DNA of 64,000 bases from NCBI RefSeq assembly GCF_002734215.1, contig NZ_NSEB01000006.1, positions 248,001 to 312,000 on the forward strand, in the 5' to 3' direction. Source of the DNA: Fredinandcohnia onubensis (GTDB lineage Bacteria; Bacillota; Bacilli; Bacillales; Bacillaceae_L). Made by a program: the position numbers and the translations under genes. Positions 1 to 9,853 of this stretch are shown piece after piece (within the stretch, counting starts at the first letter, position 1; the number at the start of each line of letters is the position of its first letter). The notes under the pieces were generated by a model, which was not told the origin of the DNA, did not search any database, and was given only the letters and a program-made list of their open reading frames with translations.

Positions 1-1293
<1,293 letters not shown>

Positions 1294-1333
1294 TTATTAG
1301 AATTAAGTTATATATGGTAATGTGATTAAACCC

Positions 1334-1852
1334 TTAAACAATAGAAATATTCTTTGGACTTGAAGCTGTTTTTTGGTTACCTCTTGTGAAAGCAGTTGTG
1401 CCTGTACGGGCAACTTCTTTAATACCGTATGGCTTTAAGAGGTCAATTAAAGCTTCAACTTTTTCTGATTCTCCTGTAACTTGGATAACCAGGCTTTCCT
1501 TACTTACATCTATAATGGATGCTCGGAAAGGATCTATTAAGCTATAAATCTCATTTCTATTTGATGGACTGGATGCTACTTTAATGAGAGCGAGCTCCCT
1601 AGCCACAATGGCTTGATTCGTAATATCCACGACCTTTATAACATCAATTTGTTTGTTTAGCTGTTTTGTAATTTGTTCGACAACCGTTTCTTCATCGAGA
1701 TGAATCACAAATGTCATTCGTGAGAGTCCCTCTGTTTCGGAATGTCCCACTGTGATGCTTTCAATATTGTAGTGACGTTTTGTTAACAGGCCAGTGATTC
1801 GGTTAAGTACACCAGCGCGGTTATTTACTAGTAATGTGATGATTCTTTTCAC
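1334..1852 (-). CDS. ilvH: Acetolactate synthase small (regulatory) subunit
   Basis: Regulatory subunit of acetohydroxyacid synthase; it binds valine and activates the large subunit. The 172-residue protein opens with an ACT domain (about residues 3-77, with [14 protein letters not shown]) and ends with the small-subunit C-terminal domain. The ATG overlaps the ilvB stop by 4 bases, so the two subunits are translationally coupled. Normal length for a Bacillus IlvH (sometimes named IlvN). Confidence 0.95.
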   Translation of the reverse strand: MKRIITLLVNNRAGVLNRITGLLTKRHYNIESITVGHSETEGLSRMTFVIHLDEETVVEQITKQLNKQIDVIKVVDITNQAIVARELALIKVASSPSNRNEIYSLIDPFRASIIDVSKESLVIQVTGESEKVEALIDLLKPYGIKEVARTGTTAFTRGNQKTASSPKNISIV

Positions 1853-3567
1853 AGCTTAACACCTACCATTTCATGATGACCCTTTCCTGAAGCTACCATT
1901 GGGTATACATTTTCGAAAGGCGTCACATTAAAGTCCATAAGAACTGGTCCCTCGTATTCAAGTGCTTCTTTTAACACTTGCTCTGCTTCTTGTTCATTTG
2001 TAGCTCTTAAACCTTTAATTCCATAAGCATCAGCTAGTTTCATAAAATCTGGCTGATTAGGAATCAAGGAATGTGAGTATCTCTCTTTATAGAAGAGTTG
2101 TTGCCATTGTCTAACCATTCCTAAAGCTTTGTTGTTAAGAATGATGATTTTGATTGGTAGATTTAATTCATGAATGACTGAAAGTTCTTGAGAAGTCATT
2201 TGGAATCCACCATCTCCTAATATAGCAACCACAGTTGAAGACTTTTCAGCTAACTGTGCACCAATACTTGATGGTAAGCCAAAGCCCATTGTTCCAAGTC
2301 CGCCTGATGTTACCCAACGATTTGGTTTTGTAAACTGATAGTATTGTGCAGCCCACATTTGATGCTGACCAACGTCAGTTGTAACAATTGCTTCCCCATC
2401 CGTATATTTATAAATAAGTTCTATCAATTTTTGTGGTTTTAGTTCATCTTCTGATGGTTTATAAACAAGTGGATACTCTTCTTTCCATCCAGCTAGTTTT
2501 TCTCTCCATTCTCCGGAATCACCAGGTTTACCATCTTGGTGAACTAGAGCTTTAAGAACCTCTTTTGCATCCCCTACCACAGGAATCTTAGTAGGTACGT
2601 TTTTCCCGATTTCAGCAGGATCAATATCAATATGTGCGACTATCGCATTTGGAGCAAAGTGTTCTAGGTTTCCAGTTACCCGGTCATCGAATCTGGCTCC
2701 AATACTGATTAATAGATCACATTCATGTAAAGCCATATTCGCTGAGTATGTTCCATGCATTCCTGCCATGCCTAGATATAAAGAATGATTAGCAGGGAAT
2801 CCACCTAAACCTAAAAGGGTATGTGCTAATGGGATATTTTGTTGTTCAACATATTCTCTTAATTCGTCTGCTGCTTTTGCATGTATAACCCCAGCACCAG
2901 CAAGAACGACCGGTTTTTTCGCTTGACTAACTGCTTCAACTAGCTTACGAATTTGCAGATGATTTGGATGAATTGTCGGCTGATAACCTGGCAACTGAAT
3001 TTCTTGATCATAATCAAATTCCGCTTCATTTGCTGTCATGTCTTTTGGAATATCAATTAATACAGGTCCTGGTCTTCCAGAAGTAGCAATATAAAATGCT
3101 TCTTTAATTATTTTTGGTAGGTCTTTAACATCCCTTACCTGGTAACTATGTTTTGTAATCGGCATTGTGATTCCAAGAACATCCGCTTCCTGGAAAGCAT
3201 CTGATCCAATTACTGATGAAGCAACCTGACCTGTAAATACAACAAGTGGAATTGAATCAATCATCGCGTCTGCTAATCCCGTCACAATATTTGTTGCACC
3301 CGGTCCTGAAGTTGCAATGACGACACCTGGTTTTCCTGAAATTCTCGCATACCCTTCAGCTGCATGTATACCACCTTGTTCATGTCTAGTTAATACATGA
3401 AAAATTCCTGAGTCATATAAACTATCATAAATATTAAGTACAGCACCGCCAGGATATCCAAAAATGACTTCTACGTTTTCCCTTTTCAATGCTTCGATTA
3501 GCATTCGGGAACCATTCATTTTTGTAGAAGCTTTAGTTTGATCTTCCACTTTTGCATTTACGCCCAT
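1849..3567 (-). CDS. ilvB: Acetolactate synthase large (catalytic) subunit
   Basis: ThDP-dependent synthase that makes acetolactate or acetohydroxybutyrate from pyruvate, the entry to branched-chain amino acids. The 572-residue protein has the catalytic Glu63 in [15 protein letters not shown], the central FAD-binding domain, and the C-terminal ThDP motif starting GDGGFQM at residue 451 and running to the LNN that closes it. First gene of the operon, behind a leucine T-box leader, so expression should rise when tRNA-Leu is uncharged. Confidence 0.97.
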   Translation of the reverse strand: MGVNAKVEDQTKASTKMNGSRMLIEALKRENVEVIFGYPGGAVLNIYDSLYDSGIFHVLTRHEQGGIHAAEGYARISGKPGVVIATSGPGATNIVTGLADAMIDSIPLVVFTGQVASSVIGSDAFQEADVLGITMPITKHSYQVRDVKDLPKIIKEAFYIATSGRPGPVLIDIPKDMTANEAEFDYDQEIQLPGYQPTIHPNHLQIRKLVEAVSQAKKPVVLAGAGVIHAKAADELREYVEQQNIPLAHTLLGLGGFPANHSLYLGMAGMHGTYSANMALHECDLLISIGARFDDRVTGNLEHFAPNAIVAHIDIDPAEIGKNVPTKIPVVGDAKEVLKALVHQDGKPGDSGEWREKLAGWKEEYPLVYKPSEDELKPQKLIELIYKYTDGEAIVTTDVGQHQMWAAQYYQFTKPNRWVTSGGLGTMGFGLPSSIGAQLAEKSSTVVAILGDGGFQMTSQELSVIHELNLPIKIIILNNKALGMVRQWQQLFYKERYSHSLIPNQPDFMKLADAYGIKGLRATNEQEAEQVLKEALEYEGPVLMDFNVTPFENVYPMVASGKGHHEMVGVKL

Positions 3568-3610
3568 TTTTTCTTACATCCCTTCCTTATAGTAAATAAA
3601 TTTCTCTAAA

Positions 3611-3905
3611 AAAAATAAAATGCCAATCCACCCACTAGACCAATTTCTTGGTCGAAGGGGTGAAAAGGCATTTATCACTTTCCACGGTACCACCCTTGTT
3701 CGCGATCTAAAAGACCACCTCAGGAACAACTTTTGTTGTTCATTTTGATAACGGGTGAGCTGTTACCAAACACCCGGTTAGCTCTACTACAAATGTTTCA
3801 AGCTAACACTCTGAGGTGAGTTCATCCAACGGGATAACACCGGCTTCCAGCATTACCGGCTCTCTGTTGATATCTTTACGTTAGACTACTTATCCTCTTC
3901 AACGT
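3611..3905 (-). promoter_or_regulatory. Leucine-specific T-box leader of ilvB
   Basis: Transcribed leader that reads charging of tRNA-Leu. On the minus strand I see the Stem I motif AGAGAGCCGG...GGAAGCCGG, the specifier context GAA-CTC-ACC with CTC (Leu) at 3818-3820, the T-box core AAGGGTGGTACCGTGG (3682-3697), and an intrinsic terminator built from AAATGCC (3667-3673) and GGCATTT (3617-3624) before a T run. Uncharged tRNA-Leu should favour the antiterminator and read-through. Confidence 0.93.
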
Positions 3906-4407
3906 TTATGAATATTCAATATTTTCAAGTTACATTTCTATTAGCATTATGCCCAAGGTACCACTTTAATACCTAAAAACATAAACGCTTTACATGATTG
4001 AAAACTTAGGTTCAAAAAATAATCCAAATCCATGACCTTCCACCTTTTTAGTAAAAGGATGGGTTAGTTATGATAGGACTTTTCTAAGTTGCCAATTCAC
4101 TTATTCATTTTCTTTTTTGGTAGAAAATATTTGATATTAGAGCCTATATTACGCCCATTTTTTATCGGAGTCAACACCATTTTAAAGAATTGTTAGATTA
4201 TTTTGATTTGAAAAACTATCTGAATCCGCTTACAACTTAGAAATGACGCGGTTTTTAGAATTGAAAGAATTCGTTGAAATTTTTGTGACTGAAAATTATT
4301 GATTCAGATGTAGTATAGGTAGGAATCTTTCAAGATCAACCTTCAACAGCTGATCGGAGGATTACTAAAGTTTTTGTTCGTATTTGAGTCCATTGAACAA
4401 ATAAAAA
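3906..4407. other. Intergenic stretch with no recognised gene
   Basis: About 500 bases between the ilvB leader and the endonuclease-gene terminator. Short open stretches on both strands are broken by stops, and none has a ribosome site I trust. The ilvB promoter must lie near 3905-3960 but I cannot pick a convincing -35/-10 pair. The sequence at 3981-3995 resembles half of a CcpA cre site (AAAGCGTTT core) but mismatches the outer positions, so I do not call it. Confidence 0.5.
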
Positions 4408-4441
4408 ACACTTCAATTCATTTACATGAAAAGAAGTGTTT
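4408..4441 (-). terminator. Intrinsic terminator after the homing-endonuclease-like gene
   Basis: Arms AACACTTC and GAAGTGTT flank a loop of 18 bases and are followed on the minus strand by a T-rich run. It lies 40 bases after the stop codon of the gene at 4481-4894. Confidence 0.75.
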
Positions 4442-4480
4442 GTGTTTGATTATGTAAAATGACAATGCGACGGAATTAGC

Positions 4481-4894
4481 CTACGGGAGGTTACGAAAAT
4501 CCTTAACAAAATGAACATTCTTTAGCTGATTATTCTTTGGATGATTTACTCTCAAGGTTAGCGATTTATTGAGGAACTTTGGGTCGAAATAGTAACACTC
4601 ATCGGTGTTGGGACAATATACACAATAAACATCAATTTCTTGTTTGTTTGTTTCCTTGGTTACTATTCCCTTGCTATTACAGTATGATGATCGAAACCTA
4701 ACTTCCAACACACCATTTTGATTCAATTCTCTATACTTTACTTGCACTCTTTTAAATTGATGGTTTTTATAAACAACCAAATCAAAAGGAGCATGTTCTG
4801 TATGTAGTGTTAAAATCATATATCCTTTTTCATACAAATCAACCTGAGCCTTTAAAACTCCTAAATCCCCTTTTTGTTTAGTATGGTGTTCCAA
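4481..4894 (-). CDS. PD-(D/E)XK endonuclease-like protein of the I-Ssp6803I type
   Basis: A 137-residue protein that I read as the group I intron homing endonuclease family typified by cyanobacterial I-Ssp6803I. Visible: N-terminal helix KGDLGVLKAQVDLYEKGY (residues 8-25), PFD with candidate catalytic Asp38, and QVK at 51-53, whose Gln and Lys match the D...QxK core of that nuclease. Family members usually have Glu directly after the GDxG motif; here it is Val13, so activity is uncertain. The TTG start has a very strong Shine-Dalgarno, AAGGGGGTGAT. The gene is 205 bases downstream of, and on the same strand as, the tRNA-Arg gene that carries a group I intron, which supports a homing role. Alternative: a related Holliday-junction-resolvase-like nuclease of other function. 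Confidence 0.72.
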   Translation of the reverse strand: MEHHTKQKGDLGVLKAQVDLYEKGYMILTLHTEHAPFDLVVYKNHQFKRVQVKYRELNQNGVLEVRFRSSYCNSKGIVTKETNKQEIDVYCVYCPNTDECYYFDPKFLNKSLTLRVNHPKNNQLKNVHFVKDFRNLP

Positions 4895-5002
4895 GTTATC
4901 ACCCCCTTGGAGACGTACGTATGCTTCCCTTCGAAAAAATATCGAACATATATTCCCATCTCTACAGACAACTATACCATGTACTATTTTATTTAGCTAT
5001 GC

Positions 5003-5069
5003 AAAAAACCTCTTATATCGAGAGTGTGAAGTCCTAATTCGGACTGTTTCTCTAACGATATAAGAGGTT
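5003..5069 (-). terminator. Terminator of the tRNA-Arg gene
   Basis: Long inverted repeat AACCTCTTATATCG (5007-5020) and its complement (5056-5069), with a second small hairpin (AGTCC...GGACT) in the loop. A run of Ts follows on the minus strand. It ends the intron-containing tRNA transcript before the downstream endonuclease-like gene. Confidence 0.85.
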
Positions 5070-5098
5070 GATATGACGTTAATTACGATTATGTAAAA

Positions 5099-5467
5099 TG
5101 GCGTCCCAGGAGAGATTCGAACTCCCGACCGACGGCTTAGCTTACCACTATGACTTTCGCCACCAACAATTGTTGTTTGTAGTCTGGACTATATCTTCAC
5201 CATTTCAGGTGCGACACGTGTAGTCTCTACGGAACCTCATGATAATCATTTGAAGATTATTTCTTTGGAGTTTCTACCATCAATTTACTTGATCATTCGA
5301 ATCTCCTCAATCTCATACGAGACATAAGTTTCCTCGGTATTACCATCAGCTAAAAAACTGTTAAGGCTTCACCGATATAGTGTCGTCCACTCTATAAGTT
5401 CTTCTTTCCTTATAGAGGCTCCTATTTTCTTGAAGGCCGTTGCTCTATCCTGCTGAGCTACTGGGAC
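5099..5467 (-). tRNA. tRNA-Arg(UCU) interrupted by a group I intron
   Basis: The exons at 5433-5467 and 5099-5140 join to a perfect cloverleaf of 77 nt with encoded CCA. Acceptor arm GTCCCAG/CTGGGAC, D arm GCTC/GAGC, anticodon stem ACGGC/GCCGT, T arm GGGAG/CTCTC with loop TTCGAAT. The rejoined anticodon loop is CTTCTAA, so the anticodon is UCU and the tRNA reads AGA/AGG codons. The 292-base insertion lies between U34 and C35. Without splicing no functional tRNA can form. A consensus promoter lies 40 bases upstream and a strong terminator downstream. Confidence 0.92.
5141..5432 (-). ncRNA. Group I self-splicing intron in the tRNA-Arg(UCU) anticodon
   Basis: A 292-base intron. The 5' exon ends in U and the intron ends in G, as group I introns require. 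The 3' half has the S element AAGATATAGTCC (5186-5197), one of the most conserved group I sequences, and an R-like element CGTAGAGACTACACG (about 5217-5231). GACTA of R pairs with TAGTC of S to form P7, next to the guanosine site. GGAGCC near the intron start can pair with exon GGCCTT as P1, with U-G at the splice site and one mismatch. The intron has no ORF. The insertion site U34|C35 matches that of the cyanobacterial/plastid tRNA-Leu(UAA) intron (after U34). Subgroup not assigned. Confidence 0.9.
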
Positions 5468-5506
5468 ATTTTAAATTTTTCCGCTAAGTTATTAGCGACA
5501 TTTTTT

Positions 5507-5535
5507 ATTATAGTCAGATAGGAATCAAATGTCAA
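5507..5535 (-). promoter_or_regulatory. Consensus sigma-A promoter of the tRNA-Arg gene
   Basis: TTGACA (5530-5535), 17-base spacer, TATAAT (5507-5512): a perfect match to the vegetative consensus, as expected for a stable RNA gene. Confidence 0.9.
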
Positions 5536-5552
5536 CACATTTTGAAGAAAAA

Positions 5553-5581
5553 ATTTTAAAAGGGAGTATTTTTTACTCCCT
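5553..5581 (-). terminator. Terminator of the gerM-rph-rdgB-ysnB cluster
   Basis: AGGGAGTA/TACTCCCT hairpin followed on the minus strand by a T-rich run, 12 bases after the ysnB stop. Confidence 0.75.
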
Positions 5582-5592
5582 ACGCTATTGTA

Positions 5593-6102
5593 TCATAAGT
5601 TTACCTTGGTTGATAACTCCTCAACAACATTTCCTTCACTATCGTAAAAAACAACATCAGCTTGATTATTATCAACCTCTACTATTACATAGGTTCTTTC
5701 CTTGCGCATTCTTGGCAAACGGAAACTACCTGGATTAATAAATAAAACATCATCAATTAATTCAGCCCCCGCAATATGTGAATGTCCGAAAAAAACAATA
5801 GATGCTCCGACTTCTCTAGCGCGATAGGATAGATTCATTAATGACATTTTTACATTATATAAATGACCATGTGTCATATATACCTTTAGCCCATTTAAAA
5901 GAACAATCATATCATTCGGGTAGTTAGAGTCAAAATCACAATTTCCTCTGACTACTGAAAATCCACTCATTTCTTCTGATTGAGATGACAACTCAGAATC
6001 CCCGAGATGCAGCATAAATTCAACATCATTCTTATGCCTCTCCTTAATGTCGAGTAATTCCTTTGTTAATCCATGACTGTCACTCAGAATTAATACCTTC
6101 AT
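5593..6102 (-). CDS. ysnB: YfcE/MJ0936-type metallophosphoesterase
   Basis: Small (169 residues) calcineurin-like phosphodiesterase. The metal-binding motifs are in order: SDSHG with Asp8 and His10, HLGD, GNCD, THGH and GHSH. Family members hydrolyse phosphodiesters, but the natural substrate of YsnB is not established to my knowledge. The ATG overlaps the rdgB stop by 4 bases. The order rph-rdgB-ysnB is as in B. subtilis. Confidence 0.9.
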   Translation of the reverse strand: MKVLILSDSHGLTKELLDIKERHKNDVEFMLHLGDSELSSQSEEMSGFSVVRGNCDFDSNYPNDMIVLLNGLKVYMTHGHLYNVKMSLMNLSYRAREVGASIVFFGHSHIAGAELIDDVLFINPGSFRLPRMRKERTYVIVEVDNNQADVVFYDSEGNVVEELSTKVNL

Positions 6103-6704
6103 CTTTGAAACTCCTCACGATCTTTTAAAAGCTCGTCTAGCTTTCTAAGTGCATTCCCACGATGGCTAATAAGATTTTTCTCATCTTTTGATAATTCAGC
6201 CATTGTTTTACCCTTAACAGGCACAAAAAAGATTGGGTCATAGCCGAATCCATTTTCCCCAACAGGCATATCCGTAATAACACCCTCACAGGTTCCCTCT
6301 ACAATTTCCGTTTTTTCTCCAGGAATTGCCAAAGCTAGTGCGCAATGGAATCTAGCCGTTCTTTTTTCATCGGGAACTCCTTTTAATTCTTCTAATACTT
6401 TATTAAGGTTATCCACATCATTTTTATGCTCACCAGCATATCTAGCTGAATAGACGCCAGGTCTGCCCTCTAGATAGTCAATTGCAAGTCCAGAATCATC
6501 TGCTATAACAGGTATGTGGAGCTTTTTAGCAATAGCTTCTGCTTTTATTTGGGCATTTTCTGCAAATGTTATGCCTGTTTCTTCAATATCCTCTATATTG
6601 GGATAGTCAACCAATGATTTTACGTCTATACCTTTGCTTGCAAATAAATCTCTAAATTCCTTTACTTTCCCTTTATTTTTAGTAGCAATCATGATTTCCT
6701 TCAC
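6099..6704 (-). CDS. rdgB: XTP/dITP pyrophosphatase (house-cleaning NTPase)
   Basis: Hydrolyses XTP, ITP and dITP to keep deaminated purines out of nucleic acids. HAM1/RdgB motifs are visible: [12 protein letters not shown] at the N terminus, [23 protein letters not shown] and the C-terminal ISHRGNA. I choose GTG 6704 ([12 protein letters not shown]) over the longer reading at 6725: AGAAGGA lies the right distance upstream and the product then aligns with the usual Bacillus N terminus. Gives 201 residues. Starts 2 bases after the rph stop. Confidence 0.94.
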   Translation of the reverse strand: MKEIMIATKNKGKVKEFRDLFASKGIDVKSLVDYPNIEDIEETGITFAENAQIKAEAIAKKLHIPVIADDSGLAIDYLEGRPGVYSARYAGEHKNDVDNLNKVLEELKGVPDEKRTARFHCALALAIPGEKTEIVEGTCEGVITDMPVGENGFGYDPIFFVPVKGKTMAELSKDEKNLISHRGNALRKLDELLKDREEFQR

Positions 6705-6705
6705 G

Positions 6706-7455
6706 TTAAGAGTCCTTCTTTCCAATTAAGTCTACTAAATCTCCTAATGCAGCTCTCTGTGCCTGTATCAGCTCGGTAATCCCTTTTTCGGCTAATTCTA
6801 ATAATGCTTGCAACTGCTGTCGTGAAAAGGTCGATTCTTCCCCTGTTCCTTGAAGCTCAACAAACTCTCCCGCTCCGGTCATCACAACATTCATATCAAC
6901 ATTTGCAGCCGAATCCTCTATGTAATTTAAATCAAGGATTTCCCCTTTTTCAGGATCAATTCCCACTGAAGTAGCCGCTAAAAAATCTGTGATGGGAAAT
7001 GAACTCATCTTTTTACCTTGATAGATTTTATGTATTGCAAGGACCATCGCTACAAAAGCACCCGTTATCGAGGCTGTCCTTGTTCCACCGTCCGCCTGAA
7101 TGACGTCACAATCAATCCAAATTGTTTTTTCACCAAGCTGCTCAAGATTAACCACCGATCGAAGAGCACGCCCAATTAAACGCTGAATTTCCATCGTTCT
7201 TCCGGAGATTTTACCTTTAGTCGATTCTCTTATATTCCGCTGTTCAGTCGCTCTCGGGAGCATTGAGTATTCCGCTGTAATCCAGCCCTTACCAGAACCC
7301 CTCATAAAAGGAGGTACCCTATCATCAATACTCGCATTACAAATGACCTTTGTATCTCCAATCGTAATTAAAACCGACCCCTCAGGATGTTTGATATAGT
7401 TCACTTCAAACTGTATCGGCCGTAACTGATTATGTACTCGTCCATCAACTCTCAA
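6706..7455 (-). CDS. rph: Ribonuclease PH
   Basis: Phosphorolytic 3' exoribonuclease that trims tRNA 3' ends. The 249-residue protein has the PH-domain signature: [19 protein letters not shown], then the phosphate-binding [15 protein letters not shown], then [18 protein letters not shown] with the catalytic Asp. Sits between gerM and rdgB, the normal Bacillus order. Confidence 0.96.
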   Translation of the reverse strand: MRVDGRVHNQLRPIQFEVNYIKHPEGSVLITIGDTKVICNASIDDRVPPFMRGSGKGWITAEYSMLPRATEQRNIRESTKGKISGRTMEIQRLIGRALRSVVNLEQLGEKTIWIDCDVIQADGGTRTASITGAFVAMVLAIHKIYQGKKMSSFPITDFLAATSVGIDPEKGEILDLNYIEDSAANVDMNVVMTGAGEFVELQGTGEESTFSRQQLQALLELAEKGITELIQAQRAALGDLVDLIGKKDS

Positions 7456-7557
7456 AAACTAAAAACCCCCTGTCTGTCCTTTAAAAAGTAGGCTACATAC
7501 TGCCTACCATCCTTTATATAGTATAGCAAAATTTTGTTTTTCTATCGTCTTCCATAA

Positions 7558-7585
7558 GAAAAAGGTGTGAACAAAGTCCACACCT
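7558..7585 (-). terminator. Intrinsic terminator of gerM
   Basis: Arms AGGTGTG/CACACCT (7563-7585) followed on the minus strand by TTTTTC. It separates gerM from the rph gene 100 bases further on. Confidence 0.75.
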
Positions 7586-7594
7586 CTACTCTTT

Positions 7595-8665
7595 TTAGAA
7601 ACTACCTGTATTCACATTTGCTGGACGTGTTACTGGTTCAGTTAGGGATTTCCCATCCTCAGTAACAACATCTTCACTTCCATTTACCGTGATAGCAACA
7701 CTTTTCACTTCAGGCTGCTCCGTTAAAGATAATACTAACGAGTTAATAACATGCTTAGAGATCATTTTCTCGTTAAAGCTACCAAAGATAGCTTCATTAA
7801 AATCTAGAGTAACATTGCCATCTTCCACTTTCGCACCTAGTAGTTTTACATCTTGGTGAATTTCACTTATTAAATTGGATGACATTTTAGGTCCATCAAT
7901 TAGCGCATTAACCACTGCAGAAACTCTGTCATCTCCAGTATTTTCAATACGCTTCGTTACAGGTACATAGTACTCGGCGTCTTCATTTTGCACATAGAAA
8001 TAGAGTGTCACAGGGCGGCTATTTGTAATATCGACTACACCGCTGTTATCAATGTTAATCCCATCCGCTCTACTTAAATCCGTTGGAATTGGAGTACTAT
8101 TAACAGGCATTTCATCTAATTTATAACCATTTACGCTAATTACAACGTTATTTACATTATCAAATTGGGTTAATGTCCAAGTAATGGCTTGTAAGATTTT
8201 TGCTTCATCCTCAGGATTATATGTGCCAAATTCCTTCGAGAAGTCAGCTGTAATCGTGCCATCCTCCAATTTTACATCCACAACCGTATCCTGTGGAATA
8301 ACCGCTCTAAATCCATCTGGTAGAATTTCATTTAACGGGCCACCCGCTACTAGGTATTCAAGGACTTGTCTTGCCGCAGAATCTGTCTTTGGAAGATCTA
8401 CAGTATATGGTACTACTAGACCACTATTATCAATTAGATACAGGTCTCGTTTTACTGTTTCAGTTGTAGCTTCCTCTTGGTCAGTAGCCTCAGTCGCTTC
8501 AGTTTCTGAGTTATCCCCCTTCGCTACTGTCTCATCCACCGCTTCGTTTTTAGGTGGATCCATTTGTTTAACTTCTTCCTCTCCACCAAATAAGCCACAT
8601 CCTGAAAGTAGAACTGTAGATGTAACAACTGTTGCAGCTATTGCAGATTTAGTTATTTTACGCAT
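7595..8665 (-). CDS. gerM: Spore germination/sporulation lipoprotein GerM
   Basis: Sporulation-expressed lipoprotein needed for normal septation and germination in B. subtilis. The start at ATG 8665 follows GGAGGG and yields a lipoprotein signal peptide ending LLSGC (Cys23); the longer reading from 8752 has no such signal. A low-complexity acidic Thr/Glu linker follows (about 25-70), then two GerMN domains: one around VPYTVDLPKTD...VVISVNGYKLDEMP, one around VTLYFYVQNEDAEYYVPVT...VAITVNG. 356 residues. Confidence 0.92.
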   Translation of the reverse strand: MRKITKSAIAATVVTSTVLLSGCGLFGGEEEVKQMDPPKNEAVDETVAKGDNSETEATEATDQEEATTETVKRDLYLIDNSGLVVPYTVDLPKTDSAARQVLEYLVAGGPLNEILPDGFRAVIPQDTVVDVKLEDGTITADFSKEFGTYNPEDEAKILQAITWTLTQFDNVNNVVISVNGYKLDEMPVNSTPIPTDLSRADGINIDNSGVVDITNSRPVTLYFYVQNEDAEYYVPVTKRIENTGDDRVSAVVNALIDGPKMSSNLISEIHQDVKLLGAKVEDGNVTLDFNEAIFGSFNEKMISKHVINSLVLSLTEQPEVKSVAITVNGSEDVVTEDGKSLTEPVTRPANVNTGSF

Positions 8666-8829
8666 TCTTTTCCCTCCTAAGGCAGTTTGTACTACTATGT
8701 ATACGAGCCCTCTTTTCAAATTAGACCGCTTTTTCATGAAAAAAATGGACAAAATGTTTTGATTTTAGAAGGAAATAGATTGTAAAATAAAGGAGTAAGT
8801 TTTAAATATTTTGAAAGGAAGTGTTGTGT

Positions 8830-9747
8830 TTGATTATTAAAAAACGTACTGAACCTCTTGAATTACAGCTCCTAAAGTCTAACCGAGCGCGAAAGAAAGT
8901 CCCTGAAAAAATCGAGAATCAAATCATTACGCTCGAAAAAGGTTTCATTGGAGAAACAATGTTTGACCAGCGTATGGAAAGTCTTTCACTTGATTCCCTC
9001 ACCATCAACGACTTGCTTCTAGAAACGAACAGCACTCATTATCAGATTGATTCACTACTAATTTCCCCACCCAAGATTCACATTTTCGAAATAAAGAACT
9101 TTGAAGGTGATTACATAGTAAAGGGGGACCAATGGAAAAGCTTATCAACTGGGAAAGAGATCAGGAATCCCCTTATACAGATATCTCGAAGTACCTCTCT
9201 GCTTAGACAATTACTCCAACAACTAAGTTCCAACCTCACCGTCGAAGGCCACCTCATTTTTATTAATCCCGAATTCTACCTCTACGAAGTTCCACCAAAT
9301 CTACCAATTGTATTTCAGCCTCAACTTAATCGTTTTATACGCACCTTGAATGCACAGCCATCAAAAATTTCTAATACACATCAAATGTTAGCAAAAAAGT
9401 TGCTTTCGTTACATATTAAAAAGTCTCCTTTCTCATTGCTACCAAAGTATAGTTTTGAAGAGTTGAAAAAAGGGATATTGTGTGGAGAGTGTTGGAATGG
9501 GTTTATGGAGGTTGGGAATCAGCATAAATTAAAATGTCCTAATTGCAAAAAATGGGAAGATAAGGAAACTGCTATTATTAGAAGTATTGAGGAATTCGGG
9601 CATCTTTTTCCTGATATGAAGATTACGGTTAGTACAATATTTGAGTGGTGTCAGGTAATTAAAAGCAAAAAGACAATCAGAAATATACTTTCAAAAAGGT
9701 ACAAACTAATCCTGTTTGGAAGATCATCTTTTTATGAGAAGCGTTAG
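8830..9747 (+). CDS. NERD-domain (nuclease-related) protein
   Basis: About 305 residues. A NERD domain, related to restriction-endonuclease-like nucleases, spans roughly residues 35-145: GFIGETMFDQRM, then YQIDSLLISPPKIHIFEIKNFEGDY with the Asp and the ExK-type (EIK) pair. The C-terminal part carries CGEC and CPNCKKWED, probably a zinc site. Start TTG 8830 is chosen because AGGAAG lies 9 bases upstream; GTG 8821 is too close to it. Substrate and function unknown. A single plus-strand gene among minus-strand neighbours, ending at the tandem hairpin array. Confidence 0.75.
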   Translation: MIIKKRTEPLELQLLKSNRARKKVPEKIENQIITLEKGFIGETMFDQRMESLSLDSLTINDLLLETNSTHYQIDSLLISPPKIHIFEIKNFEGDYIVKGDQWKSLSTGKEIRNPLIQISRSTSLLRQLLQQLSSNLTVEGHLIFINPEFYLYEVPPNLPIVFQPQLNRFIRTLNAQPSKISNTHQMLAKKLLSLHIKKSPFSLLPKYSFEELKKGILCGECWNGFMEVGNQHKLKCPNCKKWEDKETAIIRSIEEFGHLFPDMKITVSTIFEWCQVIKSKKTIRNILSKRYKLILFGRSSFYEKR

Positions 9748-9853
9748 TAAATTTCTATTTTTAATAATTTTGTTGGATGGGGATTTACTTTGGACTTTCT
9801 TATCTTATGCTTATTTGTTTTTTGACTATACTAAAGGTATTTAAGATTCTACT

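Noticed and set aside
3981-3995. CcpA cre site upstream of ilvB
   Set aside because: The core AAAGCGTTT is symmetric but the outer TG and CA positions do not match the cre consensus.
5141-5432. Group II intron or plain insertion in the tRNA
   Set aside because: No GUGYG start or domain V; the S element, P7 pairing and terminal G fit group I.
5529-5738. Plus-strand ORF at the tRNA promoter
   Set aside because: It overlaps the tRNA promoter, a terminator and the ysnB 3' end; no ribosome site.
8666-8752. N-terminal extension of gerM
   Set aside because: It places 29 residues before a good lipoprotein signal peptide and lacks a ribosome site.
8184-8762. 192-codon plus-strand ORF
   Set aside because: It is the reverse-strand shadow of gerM, with low-complexity Ser/Thr sequence and no ribosome site.
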